A stretch of 53,530 bases of DNA from Bacteroidales bacterium (GTDB lineage: Bacteria; Bacteroidota; Bacteroidia; Bacteroidales; UBA12077): the NCBI GenBank assembly GCA_028282785.1, contig JANQHE010000024.1:137612-191141 (forward strand). Direction: 5' to 3'. The position numbers were made by a program, and so were the translations under genes. The stretch's first letter is position 1. Each line of letters begins with the position of its first letter. This document shows, in pieces, positions 33,852-40,840 of this stretch. Below the pieces are notes generated by a model. That model did no database searches. It was not told the origin of the DNA and worked only from the letters and a program-made list of their open reading frames with translations.

Positions 33852-33865
33852 ATGATATATATCAT
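33852..33865. promoter_or_regulatory. Operator-like palindrome 2, FNR-box-like
   Basis: ATGATATATATCAT is a perfect 14-bp palindrome and fits the FNR plan TTGAT-N4-ATCAA at four of five bases in each half (TGATA/TATCA core). It lies centrally between the divergent genes and is the best candidate for the regulator's binding site. Confidence 0.55.
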
Positions 33866-33875
33866 AATATATAAA

Positions 33876-33895
33876 GATATAAATATGTTTATATC
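33876..33895. promoter_or_regulatory. Operator-like inverted repeat 3 at the sqr promoter
   Basis: GATATAAA and TTTATATC are perfect 8-bp arms around TATG. The site ends three bases before the sqr -7 box, overlapping where RNA polymerase would contact the -33 region, so a bound factor there would affect initiation directly. Confidence 0.5.
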
Positions 33896-33898
33896 TGT

Positions 33899-33906
33899 TA
33901 TTTTTG
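33899..33906 (+). promoter_or_regulatory. -7 box of the sulfur operon
   Basis: TATTTTTG fits TAnnTTTG and lies 48 bases before the ATG at 33954. No TTTG stands at the proper -33 distance, as expected for a promoter that needs an activator. Confidence 0.5.
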
Positions 33907-33953
33907 TAACAATATTTTAAAACTAGATAAAAATAATATAAAAAAACGCTAAA

Positions 33954-35186
33954 ATGAAAAAGATACTGATTTTAGGTGCTGGTACAGGAGGAACCATCAT
34001 GGCTAATAAACTTAGAAAAGCTCTTGATCGTGAAGAGTGGGATATTACAATTGTAGATAAACATAAAACACATTACTATCAACCTGGATTTTTGTTTATA
34101 CCTTTTGGGATATACAATAAACAAGATGTAATCAAACCAAAGGCTAATTTCATTCCTTCAGGAGTAAATATGATATATAGTGATATTGATAAGATTATTC
34201 ATGAAGAAAATAAAGTATTGTTGGAAGGAGGAAAGGTTTTAAATTATGATTTTCTTATTGTAGCAACAGGAACAAGAATTGATCCGGAAGAGACTCCAGG
34301 ATTAAAAGGAGAATTATGGCGTAAAGAAATATTTGATTTTTATACTGTTGAAGGAGCCGTTGCATTGCAAGAATTTTTTGAAACATGGCAAGGTGGAAGA
34401 TTAGTAATGAATATTGCCGAATTACCATTTAAATGCCCGGTTGCTCCTCTTGAATTTGTCTTCCTGGCTGATGAATATTTTACAAAAGTTGGAATAAGAG
34501 ATAAGGTTGATATTACTTATGTAACTCCTCTTCCCGGGGCTTTTACAAAACCTATTGCTACTAAAATGTTAGGTGAATTGTTGAAAGAGAAAAATATTAA
34601 GGTGATTCCGGAGTTTTATTTGGAAAGTGTTGATAATAAAGAGAAGAAAATTAAATCTTACGATGGTCAGGAAATACCATTTGATGTTTTAACAATTGTT
34701 CCTGTTAATAAAGGTGATGACATGGTTGAAAGAAGCGGTATGGGTGATGACCTTAATTTTATACCTACTGACAAATACACCTTAAAGTCTGAAAAGTATG
34801 AGAATATTTTTGTGTTAGGGGACGCTTCAAATATCCCAACATCTAAAGCAGGTTCTGTGGTACACTTCGCAGCTGAGGTTCTTTTTGACAACCTCCTGTG
34901 TGCAATTAAAGGTAGAGAACTTAGGGCGACATTTGATGGACATGCTAACTGTTATATCGAAACAGGATTTGGCAAAGGTTCATTAATCGATTTTAATTAC
35001 GAAACAGAACCTCTCCCGGGAACTTATCCTCTTCCAGGTGTTGGGCCATTCGGTTTATTACAAAACACTAAAATGAACCATTATGGAAAAGTAATTTTCC
35101 GTTGGATTTACTGGCATATGTTATTAAAAGGGAAAGAGCTTCCTATCGAGAACCATATGTCGATGGCTGGTAAGAAGAAATCTTAA
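33954..35186 (+). CDS. Sulfide:quinone oxidoreductase-like flavoprotein
   Basis: A 410-residue FAD-dependent disulfide-oxidoreductase-type protein. The N-terminal Rossmann motif is ILGAGTGGTIMANKL, followed by DKHKTHYYQPGFLFIPFGIY typical of SQR/flavocytochrome c sulfide dehydrogenase relatives. The second FAD motif FVLGDASNIPTSKAGSVVHF is near residue 285. Cysteines in FKCPVAPLEF (near 163) and HANCYIETG (near 330) correspond to the redox pair handling sulfide and polysulfide. The Cys near 128 of type I SQR is absent. It probably oxidises sulfide to persulfide or polysulfide and reduces quinone. The following DUF1641, TusE/DsrC-like and DsrE-like genes support a sulfur role. The C-terminal hydrophobic segment (KVIFRWIYWHMLL) fits membrane attachment. 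Confidence 0.82.
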   Translation: MKKILILGAGTGGTIMANKLRKALDREEWDITIVDKHKTHYYQPGFLFIPFGIYNKQDVIKPKANFIPSGVNMIYSDIDKIIHEENKVLLEGGKVLNYDFLIVATGTRIDPEETPGLKGELWRKEIFDFYTVEGAVALQEFFETWQGGRLVMNIAELPFKCPVAPLEFVFLADEYFTKVGIRDKVDITYVTPLPGAFTKPIATKMLGELLKEKNIKVIPEFYLESVDNKEKKIKSYDGQEIPFDVLTIVPVNKGDDMVERSGMGDDLNFIPTDKYTLKSEKYENIFVLGDASNIPTSKAGSVVHFAAEVLFDNLLCAIKGRELRATFDGHANCYIETGFGKGSLIDFNYETEPLPGTYPLPGVGPFGLLQNTKMNHYGKVIFRWIYWHMLLKGKELPIENHMSMAGKKKS

Positions 35187-35200
35187 TTCAAAATTAGAAA

Positions 35201-35887
35201 GTGATGGAAGTTAAATCAGATAATGTTCAGGTACAAATTAATGAAATAAATCAGAAGCTTGATTTGTTGCTCAGTTATATGAACGAGCAAAGGTTAAAAA
35301 GCGAAACGATTGAAGATTTGGTATCTGATGTTTCAATAATAAGTAAGGATGCTTTTTCAAGTGTGGTAAATGAGCTTGATAATCAGGGCATAGAACTTAA
35401 TGTTAATGATATTAAGTTGCTAATATATAAGTTGGTGAGAAATGTAAACAATTTCTCTCAGGTAATGGATATGTTCGAAAGTATTACTGATTTATTAAAA
35501 GATGCAGGGCCAATTATAAATGAAGTTGGTATTGACTTTACAAATAAATTACACGAGTTCGAACAAAAAGGGTATTTTAAGTTTTTTAAAGAGTTAACCA
35601 GAATTATGGATAACATAATTTCAAGTTACCCACCTGAAGATGTAAGAGCATTAGCGGATAATATTGTTACTATTTTAGATACAGTTAAAAATCTAACTCA
35701 ACCTGATATGTTACAAGCAATTAATAATGCGGTTAACATATTTAAAAATCTTGATACTAAAAACATTAAAGAATATTCATTATGGAAGGCCTTCCGAGAA
35801 ATGAATACTCCGGAAATGAAACAAGGATTAGGATTTATAATGACATTTTTAAAGAATTTATCAAAGGAATCAATTTCAAACAATTAA
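35201..35887 (+). CDS. DUF1641-like protein of the sulfur cluster
   Basis: A 228-residue, mainly helical, soluble protein without signal peptide. The N-terminal 30 residues form a likely coiled coil (QVQINEINQKLDLLLSYM). The later KLVRNVNNFSQVMDMFESI and GFIMTFLKNLSKE segments match what I know of DUF1641 proteins, often found beside SQR genes. Function is unknown; being in this operon, a scaffold or membrane-association role for SQR is plausible. Spacing to sqr is 14 bases. Confidence 0.7.
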   Translation: MMEVKSDNVQVQINEINQKLDLLLSYMNEQRLKSETIEDLVSDVSIISKDAFSSVVNELDNQGIELNVNDIKLLIYKLVRNVNNFSQVMDMFESITDLLKDAGPIINEVGIDFTNKLHEFEQKGYFKFFKELTRIMDNIISSYPPEDVRALADNIVTILDTVKNLTQPDMLQAINNAVNIFKNLDTKNIKEYSLWKAFREMNTPEMKQGLGFIMTFLKNLSKESISNN

Positions 35888-35911
35888 TAATTAACTAATA
35901 AAATAATAATT

Positions 35912-36217
35912 ATGGCACAAAAAACAATAGCAGGTGTAAACCTTGAAGTAACTGACGAAGGGTTCTTAGTGGACTCATCACAATGGACAGAGGAAATTGC
36001 GAAAGAATTGGCAAAAGAAGAGGGTATTGAACTTACAGATAAGCATTTCGCAGTTTTAAACTTTATTCGTGAAAATGCCGATGCAGGATTAACAATTAGA
36101 AAAGTGGGTAAATCAGGAATAGTTGATATTAAAGGATTTTATGAATTATTTCCAGGAGGACCATTAAAATTATCATCTAAAATTGCTGGTATTGCTAAAC
36201 CAACCAGTTGCGTTTAA
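35912..36217 (+). CDS. TusE/DsrC-family sulfur carrier protein with one C-terminal Cys
   Basis: A 101-residue small protein of the DsrC/TusE/DsvC family. It matches the conserved course DEGFLVDSSQWTEEIAKELA, FIRENADAG, FYELFPGGP and the C-terminal arm KIAGIAKPTSCV. Cys100, next to last, is the sulfur-carrying CysA of the family. The second Cys of true DsrC, 11 residues before it, is Ser89 here (LSSKIAG). So the protein is TusE-like: it can accept and pass on persulfide but cannot form the intramolecular trisulfide used by DsrC in dissimilatory sulfite reduction. No dsrAB or tusBCD genes are nearby. Confidence 0.88.
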   Translation: MAQKTIAGVNLEVTDEGFLVDSSQWTEEIAKELAKEEGIELTDKHFAVLNFIRENADAGLTIRKVGKSGIVDIKGFYELFPGGPLKLSSKIAGIAKPTSCV

Positions 36218-36235
36218 TTAATAAATAATAATACT

Positions 36236-36739
36236 ATGGCTGAAAAAAAAGATACACAAGTAAAAAAAGTAGCTATCATTTGTGCAAAAGGTACAGTTGA
36301 GGATGTATATGCTGCTTTGGTAATGGCAAATGGAGCCGTTATGGAAGGTATGGAAGCTAAGTTATTTTTTACATTTTTTGGTTTGGATGCTATTACCAAG
36401 AAAAGAATGAATAAACTACATACTGCAACGGTTGGAAATCCCGCAATGAGAATGCCGGGAGGATTACCTTTTCCTACATTATTAGGTATGTTACCAGGCG
36501 TTGAGGCGGGTGTTTCATCAATGATGAAAAAGCAAATGGATGCACTTGATGTACCACCGGTTGATGAATTTCTGGATATGATAACTGCCGGCGGCGGAGA
36601 AATCTATGCTTGTAAATTAGCAGTTGATATGTTTAAATTAGAAAAGAAAGATTTAAGCGACCATGTTATTGATATTATCACAGTTGGAGATTTTTATTCA
36701 ATGGCAGGAGGCGAAGGATCACAAATTATTTTTACATAG
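36236..36739 (+). CDS. DsrE2-like sulfur-transfer protein
   Basis: A 167-residue DsrE/F-fold protein of the larger DsrE2 type. It has KVAIICAKGTVEDVYAALVMANGAVMEGM, FFTFFGLDAITKK (each in part), VPPVDEFLDMITAGGGEIYACKLAVDMF and a C-terminal FYSMAGGEGSQIIFT. Two cysteines are likely active: one near residue 15 (IICAKG) and one near 124 (YACKLAV), the latter conserved for persulfide carriage. DsrE2 proteins work with TusA- or DsrC-like carriers to move sulfane sulfur from SQR or rhodanese. Last gene of the operon, before a terminator. Confidence 0.87.
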   Translation: MAEKKDTQVKKVAIICAKGTVEDVYAALVMANGAVMEGMEAKLFFTFFGLDAITKKRMNKLHTATVGNPAMRMPGGLPFPTLLGMLPGVEAGVSSMMKKQMDALDVPPVDEFLDMITAGGGEIYACKLAVDMFKLEKKDLSDHVIDIITVGDFYSMAGGEGSQIIFT

Positions 36740-36760
36740 TAATAAAAAAGATTGAGTACT

Positions 36761-36790
36761 AAATAGGTTCGCATGGTTGTGAACCTATTT
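36761..36790. terminator. Terminator after the sulfur operon
   Basis: The stem is AAATAGGTTC (36761-36770) and GAACCTATTT (36781-36790), 10 bp, with a 10-base loop, then a T-run. The stop of the convergent gene (36785-36787) lies in the stem, so it may serve both transcripts. Confidence 0.8.
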
Positions 36791-37486
36791 TTTTATGCCT
36801 GAGTTTTCCAATTCCTTAATAAAGGTGTTTTTATCTTCGAGTTCAGAATTTATTAAATTTTGATACCAAAAATCAACTTTTTCCTGGTTACCTAACTCAT
36901 AATTAACTATGATCAGATAATAATAAGAAAGCCCATAAATATGAGAATCCAGTGTTATTTTATTTGATACCACTTCTTCAAAATAAGGAATTGCTTCTTG
37001 ATTTTGTTTTTTCTTATAAAGATCAAATCCTTTCTCAAAAGCTCGTATTTTTTTATTGTGTTCATTGTCTAAGATAATTCCATTGAATGAAAAACAAGCG
37101 TTACTGCAACTTTCTATTAAATCCAAAAACTTAATTTCTTTAGAAATAGGAGGAAAATAAAGTACAAATTCTAAAACCTGTCCTGAATATGAAAACTCAA
37201 ACTGATCCGGACAAGTAGGAATATTCTCCGATTTTAATAAATTATAAATTTCTACACCTTTTGAATTCTTAATATAAATATTTTCATCGGCACAAAACCA
37301 TCCTCCCTGGTTTAGTTTGTTAGTTACTTTTAAAAAGATTATTGTTCCTGTCTCAGTAATATTAATTTTTGTGATCTCTAATTCCGGATGACTCTGTTTG
37401 CCTGCAATAGGATTGAAAAATACTTGTGCACTAGTATTGATGGAAAAAAGAAATACAACTATTAAAAGAGTTAAAATGCTTTTCAT
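36785..37486 (-). CDS. Secreted protein with C-terminal TPR-like region
   Basis: A 233-residue protein that I cannot assign. It has a clear signal peptide (MKSILTLLIVVFLFSINTSAQ) followed by a mature N-terminus with beta-strand character (LEITKINITETGTIIFLKVT, residues about 33-125) containing cysteines that may form disulfides (GWFCAD, IPTCPD, ESCSNACFSF). The last 90 residues (FEKGFDLYKKKQNQEAIPYFEEVV, partly) are tetratricopeptide-like. This suggests a periplasmic or surface interaction protein. Its stop is in the terminator shared with the sulfur operon. Confidence 0.6.
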   Translation of the reverse strand: MKSILTLLIVVFLFSINTSAQVFFNPIAGKQSHPELEITKINITETGTIIFLKVTNKLNQGGWFCADENIYIKNSKGVEIYNLLKSENIPTCPDQFEFSYSGQVLEFVLYFPPISKEIKFLDLIESCSNACFSFNGIILDNEHNKKIRAFEKGFDLYKKKQNQEAIPYFEEVVSNKITLDSHIYGLSYYYLIIVNYELGNQEKVDFWYQNLINSELEDKNTFIKELENSGIKK

Positions 37487-37502
37487 CGGATGAGAATTAA
37501 AA

Positions 37503-37527
37503 TGCCCTTCAATTTACTCGAAGGGCA
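37503..37527 (-). terminator. Terminator after the FadL-like gene
   Basis: TGCCCTTC (37503-37510) pairs with GAAGGGCA (37520-37527) over a 9-base loop. On the minus strand it is followed by TTTT. It separates the FadL-like gene from the TPR protein gene downstream. Confidence 0.7.
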
Positions 37528-37550
37528 CATAATAAACAAATTATTTTATA

Positions 37551-39137
37551 TTATTCGGACTTTTTACCCCATAAACTGAAGTCAAGGCTAAATGCTATGA
37601 ATAAATTATCTTTATCATATCCTTCAACAACTTCAAATGTTGGATTTCCCAATTGGTCTTCTGCCATATATACTTTTCTCATGTCATTATATACCGTATA
37701 ACCAAAACCAACATTAGCGTCAATATTTGGAGTAACAGCGTATTTACCTCCTAAACCAATAGAATTTGAGTGGTTACTGTAGCTTAAACCAGATTGGTAT
37801 TCTTCAGAAACACCCGTTTGAGTAAATAAATAACCAAGACTTAATGCTAACTTATCTGTTGCCTGGTATTCAAAACCTAAAGCTATTTCATTTAAATTGT
37901 TATTAATAATCTCGTCATTATCTACATGTACACCATCTATTTTTTTACCATAATCAGCATTTTTATCAAAATAAGTATGATATCCTGCTGCAATTTTGAA
38001 TTTTTCATTTAACTTATATTCTACCCCTATAGAAAACATTGCAGGCATATCAGCTCTGTTTTTTTCAGCATCCGGGAACATTCCAACTTCCTGTAAACTC
38101 CCATTTAATCTCGTGTAGAAATCCTGAGTAGTATTATTTTCTAATTCGATTTCAGTTTTAAACTCATACTTAATACCAATATTTAAATTTTCCATTGGAG
38201 TGATATGAGCACCTATAATCGGTGCAAACCCTGAACCAGTCTGTTCAACATCTGCTTCCTGGTCACGCAACAATGCAGCATTAGCATCTAATACAACTGC
38301 GGCTGTACCTAAAGCTGTTACGGCTTGCGAATTAGTCATGCCATCCTGATATAATCCTAATCCGGCAAGTGTTGCTATTCCTGTAGGATCAGCAAAAACA
38401 TCATCTCCTGAAACAGCTCCTAAGGATATGTAATTTGCTAATGTAGTAGCAGATCCTTCAACCTGGTCACTTATCGACTCCACGAAAGTTCTTGCAGGCA
38501 TATCAGTACCTCCAACATCCAGGGTTAGTGATCGTAAGTATCCTGAATAAGTATTCTTAGCTGTAACATAGCGACCTCCTAAATAAACAGAGATCATATC
38601 ATTGATTTTATATGATGCACCAAGCTGATAGCCCCAATATACTGATGTACCTTCAAAATATGCATCTAACCCATATCCTTGTACCCCTGCAGATGAATAT
38701 GCATATGCAAGGTCAGCTATAGGCGTTTCAAACATTGGTAGCCCATCATCAAAAGTCGCTCCACCACCACCACCAATTGGGTTCCATGCAAAAGAAATTA
38801 CAAATTTACCAGTTTTATAAGCAGCATATACTCCAGGGAAAACAGGAACACTAACGGCTCCTTCGAAATCTTTAGGAGTTCTATCTAATAGCATATAGTT
38901 AGATGAAACTGTTCTGTTTTGATAAATGTACTGGTAGTTAAGTGATAAATAAAATCCATCGTCTAATTTGGTTAAACCTGCAGGATTATAAAAAACCGCG
39001 TCAAGTTCCATTGAGGCGTCCCTTGCAAACATACGTATATAGGAGGCGCTTTGGTTTTGGTTAGTTACTATACCTCCTGAGTAAGAGAAAAAAGGTAGGC
39101 TTAGTAAACCTACTAACAGTAATGTTATTCTTTTCAT
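37551..39137 (-). CDS. OmpP1/FadL-family outer-membrane transport protein
   Basis: From ATG 39137 (MKRITLLLVGLLSLPFFSYSGG) the protein has 528 residues: a signal peptide, then the FadL-type hatch segment (SASYIRMFARDASMELDAVFYNPAGLTKL, partly) and a 14-strand beta barrel (FYLSLNYQYIYQ, LSLGYLFTQTGV, YAVTPNIDANVGFGYTVYN). The C-terminus IAFSLDFSLWGKKSE is close to the usual barrel end. FadL proteins import long-chain fatty acids or other hydrophobic compounds. An unusual stretch at about 230-310, rich in Ala, Gln and Thr, is a probable long extracellular loop. The frame runs to 39209, but that extra part is not signal-like. Confidence 0.88.
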   Translation of the reverse strand: MKRITLLLVGLLSLPFFSYSGGIVTNQNQSASYIRMFARDASMELDAVFYNPAGLTKLDDGFYLSLNYQYIYQNRTVSSNYMLLDRTPKDFEGAVSVPVFPGVYAAYKTGKFVISFAWNPIGGGGGATFDDGLPMFETPIADLAYAYSSAGVQGYGLDAYFEGTSVYWGYQLGASYKINDMISVYLGGRYVTAKNTYSGYLRSLTLDVGGTDMPARTFVESISDQVEGSATTLANYISLGAVSGDDVFADPTGIATLAGLGLYQDGMTNSQAVTALGTAAVVLDANAALLRDQEADVEQTGSGFAPIIGAHITPMENLNIGIKYEFKTEIELENNTTQDFYTRLNGSLQEVGMFPDAEKNRADMPAMFSIGVEYKLNEKFKIAAGYHTYFDKNADYGKKIDGVHVDNDEIINNNLNEIALGFEYQATDKLALSLGYLFTQTGVSEEYQSGLSYSNHSNSIGLGGKYAVTPNIDANVGFGYTVYNDMRKVYMAEDQLGNPTFEVVEGYDKDNLFIAFSLDFSLWGKKSE

Positions 39138-39205
39138 AGTGAGTTGTTTTTGATTAACAGGAATTAAAGATAAATTTTCTGTAAAAAAAAAAGAAAAAAT
39201 TTCGA

Positions 39206-39226
39206 CCAAAGTTTAAACAGCTTTGG
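39206..39226. repeat. Inverted repeat upstream of the FadL-like gene
   Basis: CCAAAG (39206-39211) and CTTTGG (39221-39226) flank TTTAAACAG. It lies 70-90 bases before the FadL-like start and could be an operator. The six-base arms are short, so chance is possible. Confidence 0.3.
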
Positions 39227-39304
39227 ACCAAAATAACTATTAATCAGTTAATATATTAACATATAGCTATTTATAGATATAAATAAATCGAATGAATAAA
39301 TAAA

Positions 39305-39337
39305 AAATTCGACCAATAAAATTTAGTGGTCGAATTT
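39305..39337 (-). terminator. Terminator after the DUF5723 gene
   Basis: AAATTCGACCA (39305-39315) and TGGTCGAATTT (39327-39337) form a perfect 11-bp stem with an 11-base loop. On the minus strand a T-rich run follows, ending the operon that starts at the DUF3352-like gene. Confidence 0.75.
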
Positions 39338-39366
39338 ATGTGTAATCATTGATTAACTTAAAAGTT

Positions 39367-40830
39367 TTAGAACACAGATTTAAGTAATGGTGTATCTTTC
39401 TTTTTTGTTTTTTGCTTGCATCCTATAGCTACATTTAAACCAAATCGGAAATTAACGGAAGTTGTTTTATGTCCCCACAGTGCTGCAGAAGCATTATCCG
39501 TTATGATATATAGCTGAAGTGGGGCTCCTCCCAATACTAACCCTAATCCAATATTGTTATAAGCTCCGTTCATTATTGAATAACTTAAACTTGCAGAAAT
39601 TCCATTTACGGGTTTAACATTTGCTGAAAAAGTAAATGCCTGATTCAAATTATTATTAAAGAAATATGATCTGGAGAGAAAACCAACATCAAACTTCTTG
39701 GATACAGCGTAATTAGCGCCAACATATATCTTTGTCCCAAGCGTAGTTTTATATGATTCTGCAGTATTTGAAATAGTAAAACTATTTTCAAGTGAATCCA
39801 GCATGTCATCAAAAGGTTCAGAGTCCGAATCTGATTCTCCCACCTCATCACTTAAATCTACTCCTTTAAATGCATAATTCCCTTTCAGTTCAAGCTTGGT
39901 AACATCTTCAACATCCCACTTAATGTACCCCAAATCTATTACACTTAAAGAAAGGGATAATCTGTCCATTGGTTTTATGTGTACACCAAAGTCAATACCT
40001 AAGCCTAGATTTTTATGTGCAAACGCAAGGTCTAGTATGGAATCAGTTTCAGAGTCTTCAATATATCCCGGAACTTCAAATCCATCAAAATCTCCATCGC
40101 TATTTGTTGTTGCAATAAGCGGTGAAGAGGTATATACAACTGCATCTGCTTCTAGATAAAGGGAGTCACTGGAAGAATACATATTTAGCTTATTATCTTT
40201 ATATGTCGAAGAGATATTTGCATGTCCAAATAAAACTTTAGCTCGAATACCGACCGATATCATATCATTAATTTTCTTGGAAACACCCAGACCATATTCA
40301 CGATAAAAGCTTGCATTAACTCCTAAATAACTTAAATCGGCATTCGTATTTATAAAAGGTTCATTTCCATTTAAAGCTAATTCCAATAAATCCTTCGGGT
40401 AATTTATGGTAGCATTAAACTTTTCTGATAAATTAAATGAAAAATACCAGGTATTTAACCTAAATCCAAACGAAAGTAAGTCAGTTCTAAAGTCCTCATA
40501 GAAAAAATTGTTTTCTTTAATGTTTGAAAGAAAATCGCTTTTGTTATATTCTGCATCAGGATGTAAAAAAGTTATTAATGAATCATTTGTTGGATGTTGC
40601 ATGATCACATCTGTTAATGCCAAACGATTATTTCCGGCTTCAATTTGTAAGGAAGAAATCACAGGTAATCCGACAAATACATTACACTTTGGTTGCATGG
40701 CAGGATTCATAAATGTAGACTGTGGAACCCTATTCATAAAATATAAGGTTTGGCTATCTTGTGCGTAAATATGTCCTGAAAACAGAATACTAATTAATAT
40801 GAAAACGAATATTAGGTTTTTAAGGTTCAT
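39367..40830 (-). CDS. DUF5723-family outer-membrane protein
   Basis: A 487-residue protein with signal peptide (MNLKNLIFVFILISILFSGHIYAQ) and the DUF5723 start QTLYFMNRVPQSTFMNPAMQPKC. The rest is barrel-like beta strands (WYFSFNLSEKFNATINYP, LGLGIDFGVHIKPMDRLSLSLSVIDLG in part, VNFRFGLNVAIG near the end). This family is seen in Bacteroidota and its role is unknown; it resembles PorP/SprF barrels in its N-terminal MNPA pattern. It lies 10 bases downstream of a lipoprotein gene and probably forms an outer-membrane unit with it. Confidence 0.82.
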   Translation of the reverse strand: MNLKNLIFVFILISILFSGHIYAQDSQTLYFMNRVPQSTFMNPAMQPKCNVFVGLPVISSLQIEAGNNRLALTDVIMQHPTNDSLITFLHPDAEYNKSDFLSNIKENNFFYEDFRTDLLSFGFRLNTWYFSFNLSEKFNATINYPKDLLELALNGNEPFINTNADLSYLGVNASFYREYGLGVSKKINDMISVGIRAKVLFGHANISSTYKDNKLNMYSSSDSLYLEADAVVYTSSPLIATTNSDGDFDGFEVPGYIEDSETDSILDLAFAHKNLGLGIDFGVHIKPMDRLSLSLSVIDLGYIKWDVEDVTKLELKGNYAFKGVDLSDEVGESDSDSEPFDDMLDSLENSFTISNTAESYKTTLGTKIYVGANYAVSKKFDVGFLSRSYFFNNNLNQAFTFSANVKPVNGISASLSYSIMNGAYNNIGLGLVLGGAPLQLYIITDNASAALWGHKTTSVNFRFGLNVAIGCKQKTKKKDTPLLKSVF

Positions 40831-40840
40831 GGTTCGGTTT

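Noticed and set aside
39138-39209. Extended N-terminus of the FadL-like protein
   Set aside because: The extra residues precede a perfect signal peptide beginning at 39137.
39645-40768. Several long antisense open frames over the DUF5723 gene and similar overlaps elsewhere
   Set aside because: They lie on the other strand or in other frames of well-supported genes and show no family motifs or signal peptides.
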